Of a DNA stretch of 64,000 nucleotides, positions 23,717 to 35,445 are shown in pieces (the stretch's first letter is position 1; each line of letters begins with the position of its first letter). The DNA is from Turritopsis dohrnii (Eukaryota > Cnidaria > Hydrozoa > Anthoathecata > Oceaniidae), in assembly GCA_027922465.2 (NCBI GenBank), contig BQMF02000593.1, positions 162,560-226,559 on the forward strand, given 5' to 3'. The translations under genes and the position numbers were made by a program. Under the pieces are notes generated by a model. That model was not told the origin of the DNA and did not search any database. It saw only the letters and a list, made by a program, of their open reading frames with translations.

Positions 23717-26700
23717 TCTACTTATACTAATTCGCAATCGTGTGCAACACATTTAACTTAGAGAGTGTTTTGTTTTTGTTTTTTTAATGGTCAAAATCTT
23801 CTTAATCGTGGTCATGTAGCGGCAGTTCGACCATTGAAGAAACCCTCAAAATGCCTATTTTTCATCATTTGTTTTGACACGTGATCTCCATTTCGCCGTT
23901 TTTATTGGTTGCTGAAATCGGAAAAACTATAGCGACGACCTTCGTTGAAAAAGTAAACAAATTAAGTTTTTTATTCATTGCGGTTACGCTCCAGAAAGAA
24001 AATACAATAAAATATAGACAATCGCAATTGTCTATGGTATCCAGTTATCAATCAAGTTTATTAGCGAGTTTATCAAGTTTACCAGTTTATCGAAAGCGAA
24101 AGAATTACGTAACGAGGTAATAATATGTCCTTATTATTTTTAAAGATGGCAAATTCCACGAAGGTTTTTCCAACCCAACCGAAAAGACTACCTACCTACC
24201 TGCCTACCTACCTATGTAAGAAACTTTTATATTTGCATTTATTCAGGTTCATTCGCTCCTTGCTGTATAGTAGAGAGACAGTAGAAAGACAAAGTAGAAA
24301 GAAAGGTTTGTTAAAAACTTAGATGTACAACTGTAATTCCGTTACGTGTTACACGTCAATTTTTTGCTTTCTCCTAGGTTGTTTAGATATCTGTTTGGTG
24401 TTATTTCTCCTCCAGTGTCTGTTATTTTGTAGGAAGAAAGGTTTGTTTTCGCTTCCACCAGGTTGTTCTGTGCATTTTTCACTGGGGTGGCTATATATTT
24501 CTTTTTTTGTGCTGTTAGTGTTTCTGTGTTGTAATGTTTAATATAAGAGGCACTAATATTGTTCCTGGCTTTCAAGCTGTTTTTAGGAATGGCCAGTTTG
24601 TTTTGCAGCCACCTGATCAACAACAAATTCGCTCTGTTATTCAGCGTAGGCATGCTAATGAGGATGTAGCTGAAGCAAGGCGCCAACAGCTTCAGGCAAA
24701 TAACATCCAACCATTATTAGAAAATGAGAGGCTTAGAATCAATAATACTCAAAGGAGTGTTGAACATCGTCAAGCTGAACAGCCAGGTGAAAGATTAGCC
24801 AGGCAGAATGAGAATGCACAGCGCATGAGGGCTAGGCGTGCTGTTCAACGAAATGCAAATCCCCAATTGCATCGTGTTGCTCAACAAAACCAAATGCCTG
24901 AGCTACATTATCTTGGTGCCATGGACAAGGTGTGTCAGTTTTGTGGTGCCAAGATGGTTGGTGACGAGACCAATTTTAAATGCTGTCACAATGGTAAAGT
25001 TCATTTAGATGACATTTATTATCCTAATGATCTTAAAGAACTTTTAGTAGGTGATTCTAATCAATCAAAGAACTTTCAAGAAAATATTCGAAAGTTCAAT
25101 AGTTCGGTTGCTTTTGCTTCGATGGGTGCGAAATTGGTTGTGCCACAAGGTCGTGGTCCGCCAGTTTTTCGTATTAATGGCCAGGTATGTCACCGTACAG
25201 GTAATTTACACCCACCACCGGGTATTCCTCCATCCTTTGGTCAGTTATATATCTATGATGGTATGGATGCGTTCAATGAGAGAATGGCAAGACCAGAAAA
25301 TCGAGGTTGTTGTCCCGAAGTCATGCAAACTTTGCAAGACATTATTTTAAGGGAGAGTCCATTTGCAGCTGCTTACAAACACATGGGTGAGGTAGAGGCA
25401 GAGGAATTTCAACTTGCAAATGAACAAAATCGTCGCCCATCTGAGGTAAATGGAAAATATGATGAAAAGTAATAATTAAAAATCTTTGAAGTGATATTTA
25501 CAGATCATTGCTATTGTTTTCCAGGTCAGAATGCATTTGAGAAGTGGTGGTGACCGGCGTCGATACAATCTACCTCACCATGATGAAGTAGCTGCTGTTT
25601 TTGTTGGTGAAGATGGTGCACCACCATTGGCTCGGGACATCGTTGTTTACCCTCGAGATAGACCATTGCAGGATTTGCCTGTGCATTCGCCTAATCTCGA
25701 TCCAATGGTATATCCTGTATTTTTTCCAAGAGGCGAGTTGGGTTGGAGTTCCGACATTCCTCATGTAGCAGAATATACAACAGGCCGGCATTGTCGTACT
25801 ACTATGTTGCAGTATTATACTTATAGGTTTGCGTTTAGAGATGCTTTTAGTCCCATTTTAAAAGGTAAAAGATTACTTCAACAATATGCTGTAGATTGTT
25901 ACTGCAAAGTTGAATCTGACCGTCTCAATTATATTCGTCAAAACCAGGCCAATTTCCGTGTTGAGCAATATCAAGGGCTCATTGATTATCTTGAAAATGT
26001 TGCAGAAAATCGTGGCCTTCATGCAGGCAGGCCCGTTATTCTTCATTCTTCCTTTCAGGGTGGTCCTAGGGCCATGCAACAGAATTATCAAGATGCTATG
26101 GCTATGGTAACTAAAATGGGCAAGCCGGATTTGTTTTGCACATTTACGTGCAATTCGAAATGGAAGGAGATCACGGAAAACTTAGATAATGAGCCTGCAC
26201 ATTATCGTCCGGACTTGATTACACGTGTTTTCAATTTGAAATTAAAAGCGCTTTTGGAGGATATAAATAAAAATGGAGTTTTGGGAAAAGCCATTTCTCA
26301 TTTGTATGTTATTGAATTTCAGAAACGTTCTTTACCTCATGCTCATATTCTTATCCATTTAGCACAAGAGGACAAACTGCGTAATGCTGACGACATTGAC
26401 AGCTTAATCTCTGCTGAAATACCAGATCCTGAACAGGAACCAGAACTTCATAATATCATCAAGTCATGTATGATTCATGGTCCCTGTGGGAATGCTAACC
26501 CTAACGCAGTTTGTATGGGAGATGATGGCAACTGCACCAAGGATTTTCCAAAGCAATTTTGTGAAATGACCCAAATGAATGCAAATGGGTATCCACTCTA
26601 TCGCAGACGTAACAATGGCCGTACTGTGAGGGTAAGAAATGTGGACTTAGATAATCAATGGGTAGTTCCATACTGTCTGTGGTTGTCCAAGAAGTATAAT

Positions 26701-29290
26701 GCTCACATAAATTTGGAAGCATGTACCACGATCAGGAGCGTGAAATATCTCTTTAAATATGTTTACAAGGGACATGATCGTGCTAATGTGGAGATTAATG
26801 AACGTTTGGAACATGACGAAATAAAAACATTTCTGGATGCTCGATATGTCAGTGCACCTGAAGCATTATGGAGAATATTTGAATTCTCTATGCATGAAAA
26901 ATCGCATACTATTAAGCGATTAGCTGTTCATTTACCTGATCGCCATCAAGTTTATTTTAGAGCTGGTGAAGAGGAGGCAGCTGCTGAAGGGGCATTAAAG
27001 GATAGTCACTTGACTGCATGGTTTAATCTGAACGTAGACGATCCTGATGCACGGCGGTATCTTTACTCAGATATTCCGTATCATTATGTTTTTCATGATA
27101 AGGAGAAAAAATGGAAAAAACGAAAAAAGACATTAAAACCAATAGTTGCTTGGTTATACAATGCTCGACCGTCAGAAGGAGAACGTTTTTTTCTACGAGT
27201 TTTGTTGTTGCATGTTGCAGGTGCTACGTCTTTCGAGGATTTGCGTACTTTCAATGGAGTTGTTTACGACACATTCCGAGAAGCATGTATTGCCAGACGT
27301 CTTCTACAAGATGATGCAGAATGGCACAATACATTGGAAGAGGCTTCAACGTTTCAAATGCCCCAACAGCTTAGACAACTGTTTGTTACTATTTTGACTC
27401 ACTGCGAGCCTTCTAATCCTCTTGAATTGTGGAATACATTCAAGGGGAATCTGTGTGAAGACTACCTTCGAACATTGGCTGTTGCTCAAGCTGAGCAAAG
27501 GGTTTTGGGTTACATTGATAATGTCCTGAGACAATTTGGTATGACTTTAACACAGTTTAATCTTCCTGAATTGGTTCAACAGGTTGCTCAGGAAGAAGTT
27601 GATGTAAATATTTACATCGACAGGGCGGAACAGGTAAGGCCTTTGCTTAACGAACAGCAGTTAGTTGTGGCAGATGCCATTTTGTGTGCAGTTTCAAATG
27701 TGCGTAATGGTTTAGCACAACTTGAAACATTGTTTTACCTAGACGGACCGGCTGGCACAGGTAAGACTTTTACATACAATTATGTTATTGCAGCATGCAG
27801 AGCCACAGGTTGGAAAGTTGCTACTGCTGCATATACAGGTATTGCAGCCACCTTACTGTCTGGAGGTTGTACATTGCATTCATTATTTCGTTTGCCTGTT
27901 CCTGTTTTAGAAAATAGCGTATGTAATATAACACCAGCTTCGAAACATGCGGAATACCTTCGAAGTGTCGACCTGTTTCTGATCGATGAAGCAACTATGG
28001 TTTCTACGCACATTTTCCATGCTGTGGACAGATTACTCAAGGATATTTGTGGCAGTGATGCACTTTTTGGTGGCAAGGTTCTTTTGTGGGGTGGTGATTT
28101 TCGTCAGTGTTTGCCGGTTGTGAAAAATGGAAAGCCAACCGATGTTATTGAAGTTTGCTTGACCAGTTCTGTGTTATGGGCATCAGTGGCAAAATACTCT
28201 CTCACTGAAAATATGAGAGCTAGACCGGAAGAGCAAGAATTTTGTACTTGGCTGTTGCAACTTGGTAACGGTGTACTTCCAACCAAACAAAGCGAACCTG
28301 CTAAAGGTTCCATCGAAATTCCTGATTGTTGTGTTGTTCCTAAAGATACTTCGATTATATCTGTTATGTACGATGGACTGGAGCCTCACGAATATGCTAC
28401 CACAGCCATTCTGACACCGACAAATGAGCAATCGTTGATCATTAATAATGAGGTGTTAGACAGACTACCTGGAGATGCAGTTTGTTATTACAGTGCTGAT
28501 GAAGTGGCGTGTGACGATGAAGAAGAGCAGCAAAACTATCCGGTTGATTTTCTGAATAGTATTACACCATCCGGTATGCCTCCACATTGTTTGAAACTTA
28601 AAGCTGGGGCTATTATTATGCTTTTGAGGAATCTGAACATCAGGAAGGGTCTCTGCAATGGGACCCGCTTGATTGTTCGTGAGTTGTCGCATAACTTTAT
28701 TAAGGCTGAAGTTTTGACAGGGTCAGCAGTTGGGGAACTGATTTTTATACCTAGAGTAGAATTGTCACCATCCGACTCAGGTATGCCATTTGTATTGAAG
28801 CGCAGGCAACTTCCTATTCGGCTGGCGTACTCTTTTACTATTAACAAAAGTCAAGGTCAAACGTTTGAAAAACTTGGTTTGTTTTTGCAGAGACCGTGTT
28901 TTTCACATGGACAGTTGTATGTCGCCTGTTCAAGGGCAAAAGCATTTGGTAATGTTAAAATCAAAGTTGCCGGTATGGGTAAGCAAGGTTATATTAATGG
29001 AAAGATGTATACTCAAAATGTTGTCTTTCCACAAGTGTTGCTGTGAATGTCGTGATTCACCTTAACATTTGAATTTGTTGTTGTGCCTTATTCTGTTATA
29101 TAATAAGATAGCGTAAACACTTACAGTGGTGGCTGCTGTTGACAGTTGTTTTGGCTTCTTCTGTAAGTTACGCCACCGTTGAGACATGTTGTGGCTCATT
29201 AGTATACTGTAAACCATTGCTGTAGTCACTGCTGACAGTTGTTGTAGCACTGTAGTTTGGCAGCTTTGTACCTAATGAACAACGCTGCCA
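23717..29290 (+). mobile_element. Helitron 2: intact 5' end and Rep-helicase gene, 3' end missing
   Basis: The 5' end TCTACTTATACTAATTCGCA plus the AGAGAGTG block matches family ii ends. It contains the intact spliced Rep-helicase gene and about 240 bases of its 3' flank, which match the flank of Helitron 4 up to TTTGTACCTAATGAAC at about 29,281. At about 29,290 the sequence switches into the middle of a second Rep-helicase copy (Helitron 3), so its micro-exon gene and 3' hairpin are lost. Confidence 0.65.
24534..29046 (+). CDS. Helitron Rep-helicase (RepHel), copy 2, apparently intact, one intron
   Basis: This protein nicks the Helitron and unwinds it for rolling-circle transposition. Exon 1 is 24,534-25,445 and exon 2 is 25,525-29,046. 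The 79-bp intron starts GTAAAT and ends TTTTCCAG, phase 0, joining RRPSE to VRMHLRSGG; the same intron position occurs in copy 3, and copy 1 is continuous there. The product is about 1477 aa, the usual size. It has a Gln/Arg-rich N-terminus, a zinc-ribbon-like CQFCG...FKCC at about 134-150, the HUH motif PHAHILIHL (H576, H578), tyrosines in KYLFKYVYKG (Y712, Y716), then Pif1-type helicase: GPAGTGKT (K1051), LIDEATM, GGDFRQCLP, ENMRARPEE, TINKSQGQTFE and SHGQLYVACSRA. All key residues are present. Reading exon 2 alone from 25,531 would wrongly drop the N-terminus. Copy 4 is nearly identical over its length, suggesting recent movement. Confidence 0.9.
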
Positions 29291-31057
29291 GGTCGTGGTC
29301 CACCAGTTTTTCGTATCAATGGCCAGGTATGTCACTGAACAGGTAATTTACACCCACCACCGGGTGTTTCTCCATCATATGGTCAACTATATATTTATGA
29401 TGGTATGGATGCTTTCAACGAGCGAATGGCAAGACCAGAAAATCAAGGTTGCTCCCCTGAAGTCATGCAAGCTTTGAAAGATATCATTTTAAGGGAGAGT
29501 CCGTATGCAGCTGCATATAAACACATGAGTGAGGTGGAGGAATTGCAACTCACAAATCAACAGAATCGCCACCCATCTGAGGTAAGTGGAAATAGATATT
29601 TATACTTCACTGATCTTTCAACTGCTTTTGATAATTTCCTATTGATTTTCAGGTTAGAATGCACTTGAGAAGTGGGGGTGACGGCCGCCGATATAATCTA
29701 CCTCATCATGATGAAGTAGCAGCTGTTTTTGTTGGTGAAGATGGTGAACCACCATTAGCTCGAGACATTGTTGTTTACCCTCGAGATAGACCATTGCTGG
29801 ATTTGCCTGCACAATCACCGAATATCGATCCAATGGTGTATCCTGTATTTTTTCCAAGACGAGAGTTGGGTTGGAGTTCCGACATTCCTCATGTAGCAGA
29901 ATATGCAGTAGGTCAGCAACGTCGCATGACCATGCTGCAATATTACACATTTAGGTTTGCATTTAGAGATGCGTTTAGCCCCATCTTAAAAGGTAAAAGA
30001 TTACTTCAACAATATGCCGTGGATAGCTATTGTAAAGTTGAAGCTAATCATTTGCATTTCATACGAATGAACCAGGCAGCTCTTCGGATTGAACAATATC
30101 AAGGCCTTATTGATCATCTTGCCAATGTTGCGGAAAATCGTAGCCTTCATGCAGGCAGACCAGTAATTTTACTTCTTCATTTCAGGGTGGTCCAAGAGCC
30201 ATGCTACTAAATTATCAAGATGCTATAGCTATGGTCACTAAAATGGGAAAACCAGATTTTTTTTGCACTTTCACGTGCAATCCCAAATGGCGAGAAATTA
30301 CTGAAAATTTGGATAATGAGCCAGCACATTATCGACCTGACTTGGTTGCACTTGTTTTTAATTTAAAATTGAAATCACTCTTAGAGGATATTACTAAAAA
30401 TGGTGTTTTGGGGAAATGCATTTCTCACCTGTATGTTATTGAGTTTCAGAAACGTTCTTTACCTCATGCGCATAGTCTTATCCATTTAGCTCAAGAGGAC
30501 AAACTGCAGAATGCTGATGATATTGATAGCTTAATTTCTGGGGAAATACCAGATCCTGAACATGAACCAGAGCTACATAACATCATCAGATCATGTATGA
30601 TTCATGGTCCCTGTGGGAATGCAAATCCTAATTCAGTCTGCATGGGAGATGAAGGCAACTGTACCAAGAATTTTCCAAAGCCATTCTGTGATGCAACCCA
30701 AATGAATGCAAATGGGTATCCAATGTATCGCAGACGCAATGATGGTCGTACAGTTAGGGTAAAAAATGTGGACTTGGATAACCAATGGGTTGTACCATAC
30801 TGCCTATGGTTGTCAAAAAAATACAATGCTCACATAAATTTGGAAGCATGTACCATGATAAAAAGTGTGAAATATCTCTTTAAATACGTTTACAAAGGAC
30901 ATGCTCGTGCTAATGTTGAGATTAATGAATGTCTGAAGCATGACGAGATTAAAACATTTCTAGATGTTCGATATGTCAGTGCACCGGAAGCATTGTGGAG
31001 AATTTTCGAGTTCTCCATGAATGATAAATCCCACACTATCAAACGCTTAGCTGTTCA

Positions 31058-32321
31058 TCTATATATTAATAGCCGATTCTCTGTCTGTTTGTTTGTTTGT
31101 TTGTTTGTTTGTAAGTCACGCAAAATGGTAGGTGAGCTGCGAGAGAAATCATTTGTTATTTTTTACGCGACGTCGGTGTGAAGCCATTCCATTGAGACCC
31201 AAATAGAACGCGACGTTTAGGGAAAATTATCTCGGTAACCAATAGGGATAACTGACGTTTTTTGGGGTCCGCGATACAGGCGATGGGGTGATGAAAAATT
31301 TGGGTCTAATTTTTTTGGGGGGACGGGTCTGTGACGTCATCAAAACTTTTGATCGACGATATCTCCGTAACGGTTGGTCGTAGCGAAACGATCCCATACA
31401 TTTTTTTGATCAGTTTTTCGAGCTCTACAACATGGGCACACTTATGATTGCAAATTCCTTAATTTTATTTTTCGTGATTTTTATTTTTAGCCGATTCTCT
31501 GTCTGTTTGTCTGTTTGTTTGTTTGTTTGTAAGTCACGCAAGATGGTAGATTGAGTTGTGAGCGAAATTATTTCTTTTTTTGTGTGCGACGTGAGTTCGA
31601 AGCAAATACATTGCAACCCCAATCGAACGTGACTTTTTTTGGCTGATGAACTAATAGGAATAACGTTTTGTTTTTATTATTATTGTGTTAGTTTTATATT
31701 CCACGTTGACTTGGCTTTGAAAACAATACATCAACTAAATACAAAGAAATTAACTGATTAAACATTTTGGACAAAAAGCAGCAGTGGCAGAACGTGGCAG
31801 CATGTTCGGTTTGCCACTAACTCTTGCCTGACTGTCTGAGACGGGTGAACTTTTTTTTGAGCAATCAGAATGTTTAAAAACCGATAGGTAAAAAAAGAGT
31901 ATCATATCAAAACAAAATGTTTTTTTTTTTTTGCTTTTCTTTTAATAAATTAATTTCTTCTTTTAATTGTTAAGCGTTCTGATCGAACGTTTTTTTATTC
32001 TGTTTATTCATTTACCACGTGCCTTTTTTCTCTCCTCCGTGTGAACTTTTTAAGAAGAGAAACCATTTTCCCCCTGTTTGATAGCACCCATGTTAGAGCG
32101 CGTAACTTTTTTAAAACAAAAGCTAATAAAAAGTTGAAGTTTTCTCTCTCTACGTTTTGAGTGTATTGTTACACTGATAAAAGATTGGTTTTACCAGAGG
32201 TTGTGACTTCGAATCTGCTTCTGTTTGAACACAAGTTATACGAGCCGTTTATAAGGAAATTTGATACAGTGATACAGAGCAGGTGGACATGGGCGGCGAG
32301 CGACGCCGCCTTGGCGGCTAG
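31058..32321 (+). mobile_element. Chimeric non-autonomous Helitron inside Rep-helicase copy 3
   Basis: It starts TCTATATATTAATAGCCG after the A of GTTCA and ends GGCGGCG-AGCGA-CGCCGCC-TTGGCGG-CTAG. The first ~430 bases are a body with the conserved ATGACGTCATCA / GATATCTCCGTAACGGTT blocks. From about 31,488 it continues as family A, without that family's first 13 bases. It therefore looks like a fusion of two elements under one pair of ends. CTAG at 32,318-32,321 is joined directly to another Helitron. Confidence 0.75.
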
Positions 32322-32775
32322 TCTATATATTAATAGTCGATTCTCCGTCTGTCTGTAACGCAAAATGGTAGATTAAGTTGTTAGAGTAATTATTTTATTT
32401 TATTTTGTGCGACGTCAGTGTGAAACCATTGTATTGAGACCCTAATTGAATGCGACGTTTAGGGAAAATTATCTCCGTAACCAATAGGGATAACTGACGT
32501 TTTTGGGGGTCTGCGATACAGGCGATAGGGTGACGAAAAATTTGGGTTTAATTTTTTTGGGGCACAGGTCTATGACGTCATCAATATATTTGATCAACGA
32601 TATCTCCGTAACGGTTCGTCATAGACATATGATCCTATACATTTTCTTGCTCAGAATTTCGAGCTCTACAAGATGGTAACACTTTCCATTGTCAATTCCT
32701 TAATTCCATTTTTCGTGAACCCAACGCAGGCTGAAGGTGGACATGGGCGGCGAGCGATGCCGCCTTGGCGGCTAG
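32322..32775 (+). mobile_element. Short non-autonomous Helitron (454 bp), tandem to the previous one
   Basis: The 5' end is TCTATATATTAATAGTCG and the 3' end is GGCGGCG-AGCGA-TGCCGCC-TTGGCGG-CTAG. The body has the TATGACGTCATCA and GATATCTCCGTAACGGTT blocks. Immediately after CTAG the Rep-helicase reading resumes at TCTACCTAATTGTCATCAGG (HLPNCHQ), matching HLPDRHQ of copy 2, so the two elements together fill one A/T target site. Confidence 0.8.
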
Positions 32776-34878
32776 TCTACCTAATTGTCATCAGGTTTAT
32801 TTTAGGGCTGGTGAGGAAGAGGCAGCTGCTGAAGGAGGATTGAAAGATAGTCACCTAACAGCATGGTTTAAGCTGAATATGGAAGATCCTGATGCTCGAC
32901 AGTTTCTTTATTCAGATATTCCATATCATTATGTCTTTCATGACAAGCAGAAAAAATGGCAAAAACGAAAAAGACATTCAAACCGATTGTCGCTCGGTTA
33001 TACAATGCCCGTCCATCAGAAGGAGAATGTTTTTTCCTTCGAGTTTTGTTGCTACACGTACCAGGTGCTACATCATTCGAGTATCTATGTACTTTTGGTG
33101 GAGTGGTTTATGACACGTTTCGTGAAGCATGTATTGCCAGACGTCTTTAACAAGATGACAAAGAGTGGCATAACACATTGGAAGAGGCGTCAACGTTTCA
33201 AATGCCCCAACAGATGAGACAGTTGTTTGTCACGATTTTGACACACTGCGAACCCTCCAATCCCCTTGAGTTGTGGAATACATTCAAGGAGCATCTGTGT
33301 GAGGACTATACTCGAACATTAGCTCTTGCTCAAGCAGAACAAAGAGCTTTGGGTTATATTGATAATGTCCTAAAACAATTCGGTATGTCCTTAACTCAGT
33401 TTAACCTTCAGAGTTGGTTCAACAGATCCCTAAGGAAGAAGTGGATGTAAATGTTTACATTGACAGGGCACAGCAGGTAAGGCCTCAGCTTAATTAACAG
33501 CAGGTAGCTGTGGCTGATGCAATTTTGTCTGCTGTTTCAAATGTAATGGTTTAGCACAACTTGAAACATTGTTTTATCTGGATGGACCACCTGGCACAGG
33601 TAAAACTTTTACATATAAATATGTTATTGCAGCATGTAGAGCCAGAGGTTGGAAAGTTGCAACTGCTGCATATACAGGTATTGCTCTCTGTTGGATGTAC
33701 ATTGCATTCATTATTTCGTTTGCCTGTTCCTGTTTTAGAAAACAGCGTATGTAAGATAATCCCGACATCTAAACATGCAGAATACCTTCGGAGTATTGAC
33801 CTGTTTCTCATTGATGAAGCTACAATGGTGTCTACACACATTTTTCATGCTATCGACAGATTACTACGTGATATTTGCGGTAGTGATGCACTTTTCGGTG
33901 GAAAGGTACTTTTGTGGGGTGGCGATTTTCGTCAGTGTTAACCAGTTGTGAAGAAGGCAAAACCAACTGATGTTATTGAAGTTTGCTTGACAAGTTCTGC
34001 TTTGTGGGCATCATTGGTAAAGTACTGACTTACCGAGAACATGAGAGTCAGGCCGGAAGAACAAGAATTCTGTGCATGGCTATTACAACTTGGTAAAGGT
34101 GAACTGCCAACAAAACAAAATGAACCTGCTAAAGGATCAGTCGAAATCCCTGATTGTTGCGTTGTTCCCCAAAACACTTCTATTATAACGGTGATGAATG
34201 ATGGATTGGAACCTCACGAATATGCCGCCACAGCCATTTTTACAACAACAAACGAGCAATCGTTAATCATTAACAATGAGGTGTTGGACAGATTGCCAGG
34301 AAATGCAGTTTGTTATTGCAGTGCTGATGAGGTGGTATGTGACGATGAAGACGTGCGGCAAAATTATTCGCTTGATTTTTTAAATAGCAAAACGCCGTCA
34401 GGTATGCCTCCTCATTGTTTGAAGCTTAAAGTTGGGGCTATTATTATGCTCTTGAGGAACCTTAATATCAGGAAGGGTCTCTGTAATGGCACACGCTTGA
34501 TTATTCCTGAACTGTCAGGCAATTTTATTAAAGCTGAAGTTTTGACAGGGTCAGCAGTTGGAGAAATCATTTTCATACCTAGGGTTGAACTGTCACCTTC
34601 AGATACAGGTATGCCTTTTATATTGAAACGCAGAGAATTGCCTATATATCTGTTTGGCCTACTCTTTCACTATTAACAAGAGTCAAGGTTAAACATTTGA
34701 TAAAATTGGTTTGTTTTTGCAGAGTCCGTGTTTTTCTCACGGTCAGCTATGTGTCGCATGTTCCAGGGCAAAGGCATTTGATAATGTGAAAATCAAGGTT
34801 GCTGCTACTGGGAAACAAGGTTATATCAATGGAAAGATGTATACTCAACATGTTGTCTTTCCACAAGTATTACAGTAA

Positions 34879-35445
34879 CTTAATTCTGCATATCTTTTCT
34901 TTCATCTTTTCATATCCACAAAAGTATTGTATTGTTGAGTGAGTTACAAAAATACCGGAAATGAAAACACTGCTTTTCCGGTGAGCATTTTGATATCCTC
35001 ACTCATTTGGAGAGTGACTATCATTGCAGTTGTCTAAAAGCGGCTTTTCGGCGAAGTTGGTATACCAACTCAGTGACATTGTGTTGCTCAACTGTAGTGG
35101 TGGATTGAGTGGTGCTATTTTGTTAAATCACTGACAAGTACTTTGTGGTAGTGCTGAAAATAGATGATACGCTTTTATAGTTACTGAACTATTTTACCTA
35201 AAAAACATTTTATTTTTGTACATTTGTTTTTTTAGGTGGAGTGCAAGTCCCATTGACTTACGTTCACGTCGTGTACTCTGTTACCATGGGTTGTGCATGC
35301 GTTTTATGAATTCATCGGAAACAGATATCATCTTACTTTGGTTTTGTAGAGTGTACTATGAGATAGTCCTTGCATCCTGTTGTCTGTGAAAAGTGTAATT
35401 CTTAGTATTATTTTTCATTTAGTGAATTAACAATAAAAAATAAAA
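34879..35445 (+). other. Non-coding link between Rep-helicase and micro-exon gene in Helitron 3
   Basis: After the helicase stop come an unassigned stretch, a pyrimidine tract plus TTTTTTTAG at 35,224-35,235, and the conserved leader 35,236-35,288. A second splice acceptor (TTTTTCATTTAG) ends at 35,422, before the first coding exon of the micro-exon gene. Confidence 0.5.
35236..35288 (+). other. Conserved leader, likely 5'UTR exon of the micro-exon gene (copy in Helitron 3)
   Basis: GTGGAGTGCAAGTCCCATTG continues to GTTACCATG and is nearly identical to 52,447-52,395 (minus) in Helitron 4. Both are preceded by an acceptor-like T-tract and TTTAG. An ATG in ACCATGG context opens a 7-codon frame only, so it could act as a short upstream ORF. 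The donor site was not identified. Confidence 0.5.

Larger units (their letters stand above)
29291..34878 (+). pseudogene. Helitron Rep-helicase pseudogene, copy 3
   Basis: This is the same protein family as copy 2, but it lacks the first ~200 residues. The intron is retained at 29,582-29,652 (GTAAGT...TTTTCAG), at the same position as in copy 2. Lesions include a TGA in VCH*TGN (about 29,335), a frameshift near 30,180, the 1718-bp Helitron insertion at 31,058-32,775 in the codons for AVHL, further frameshifts in 32,990-33,700 with a TAA near 33,495, and stops near 33,940, 34,027 and 34,690. Motifs still readable are SLPHAHSLIHL (HUH), KYLFKYVYKG, GPPGTGKT, LIDEATM and GGDFRQC. The gene ends with TAA at 34,876. 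It is clearly dead. Confidence 0.85.

Noticed and set aside
25531..29046. Start of Rep-helicase copy 2 at the ATG at 25,531
   Set aside because: The preceding TTTTCCAG, the conserved intron in copy 3 and the uninterrupted homology of copy 1 across this point show that it is an internal Met of exon 2.
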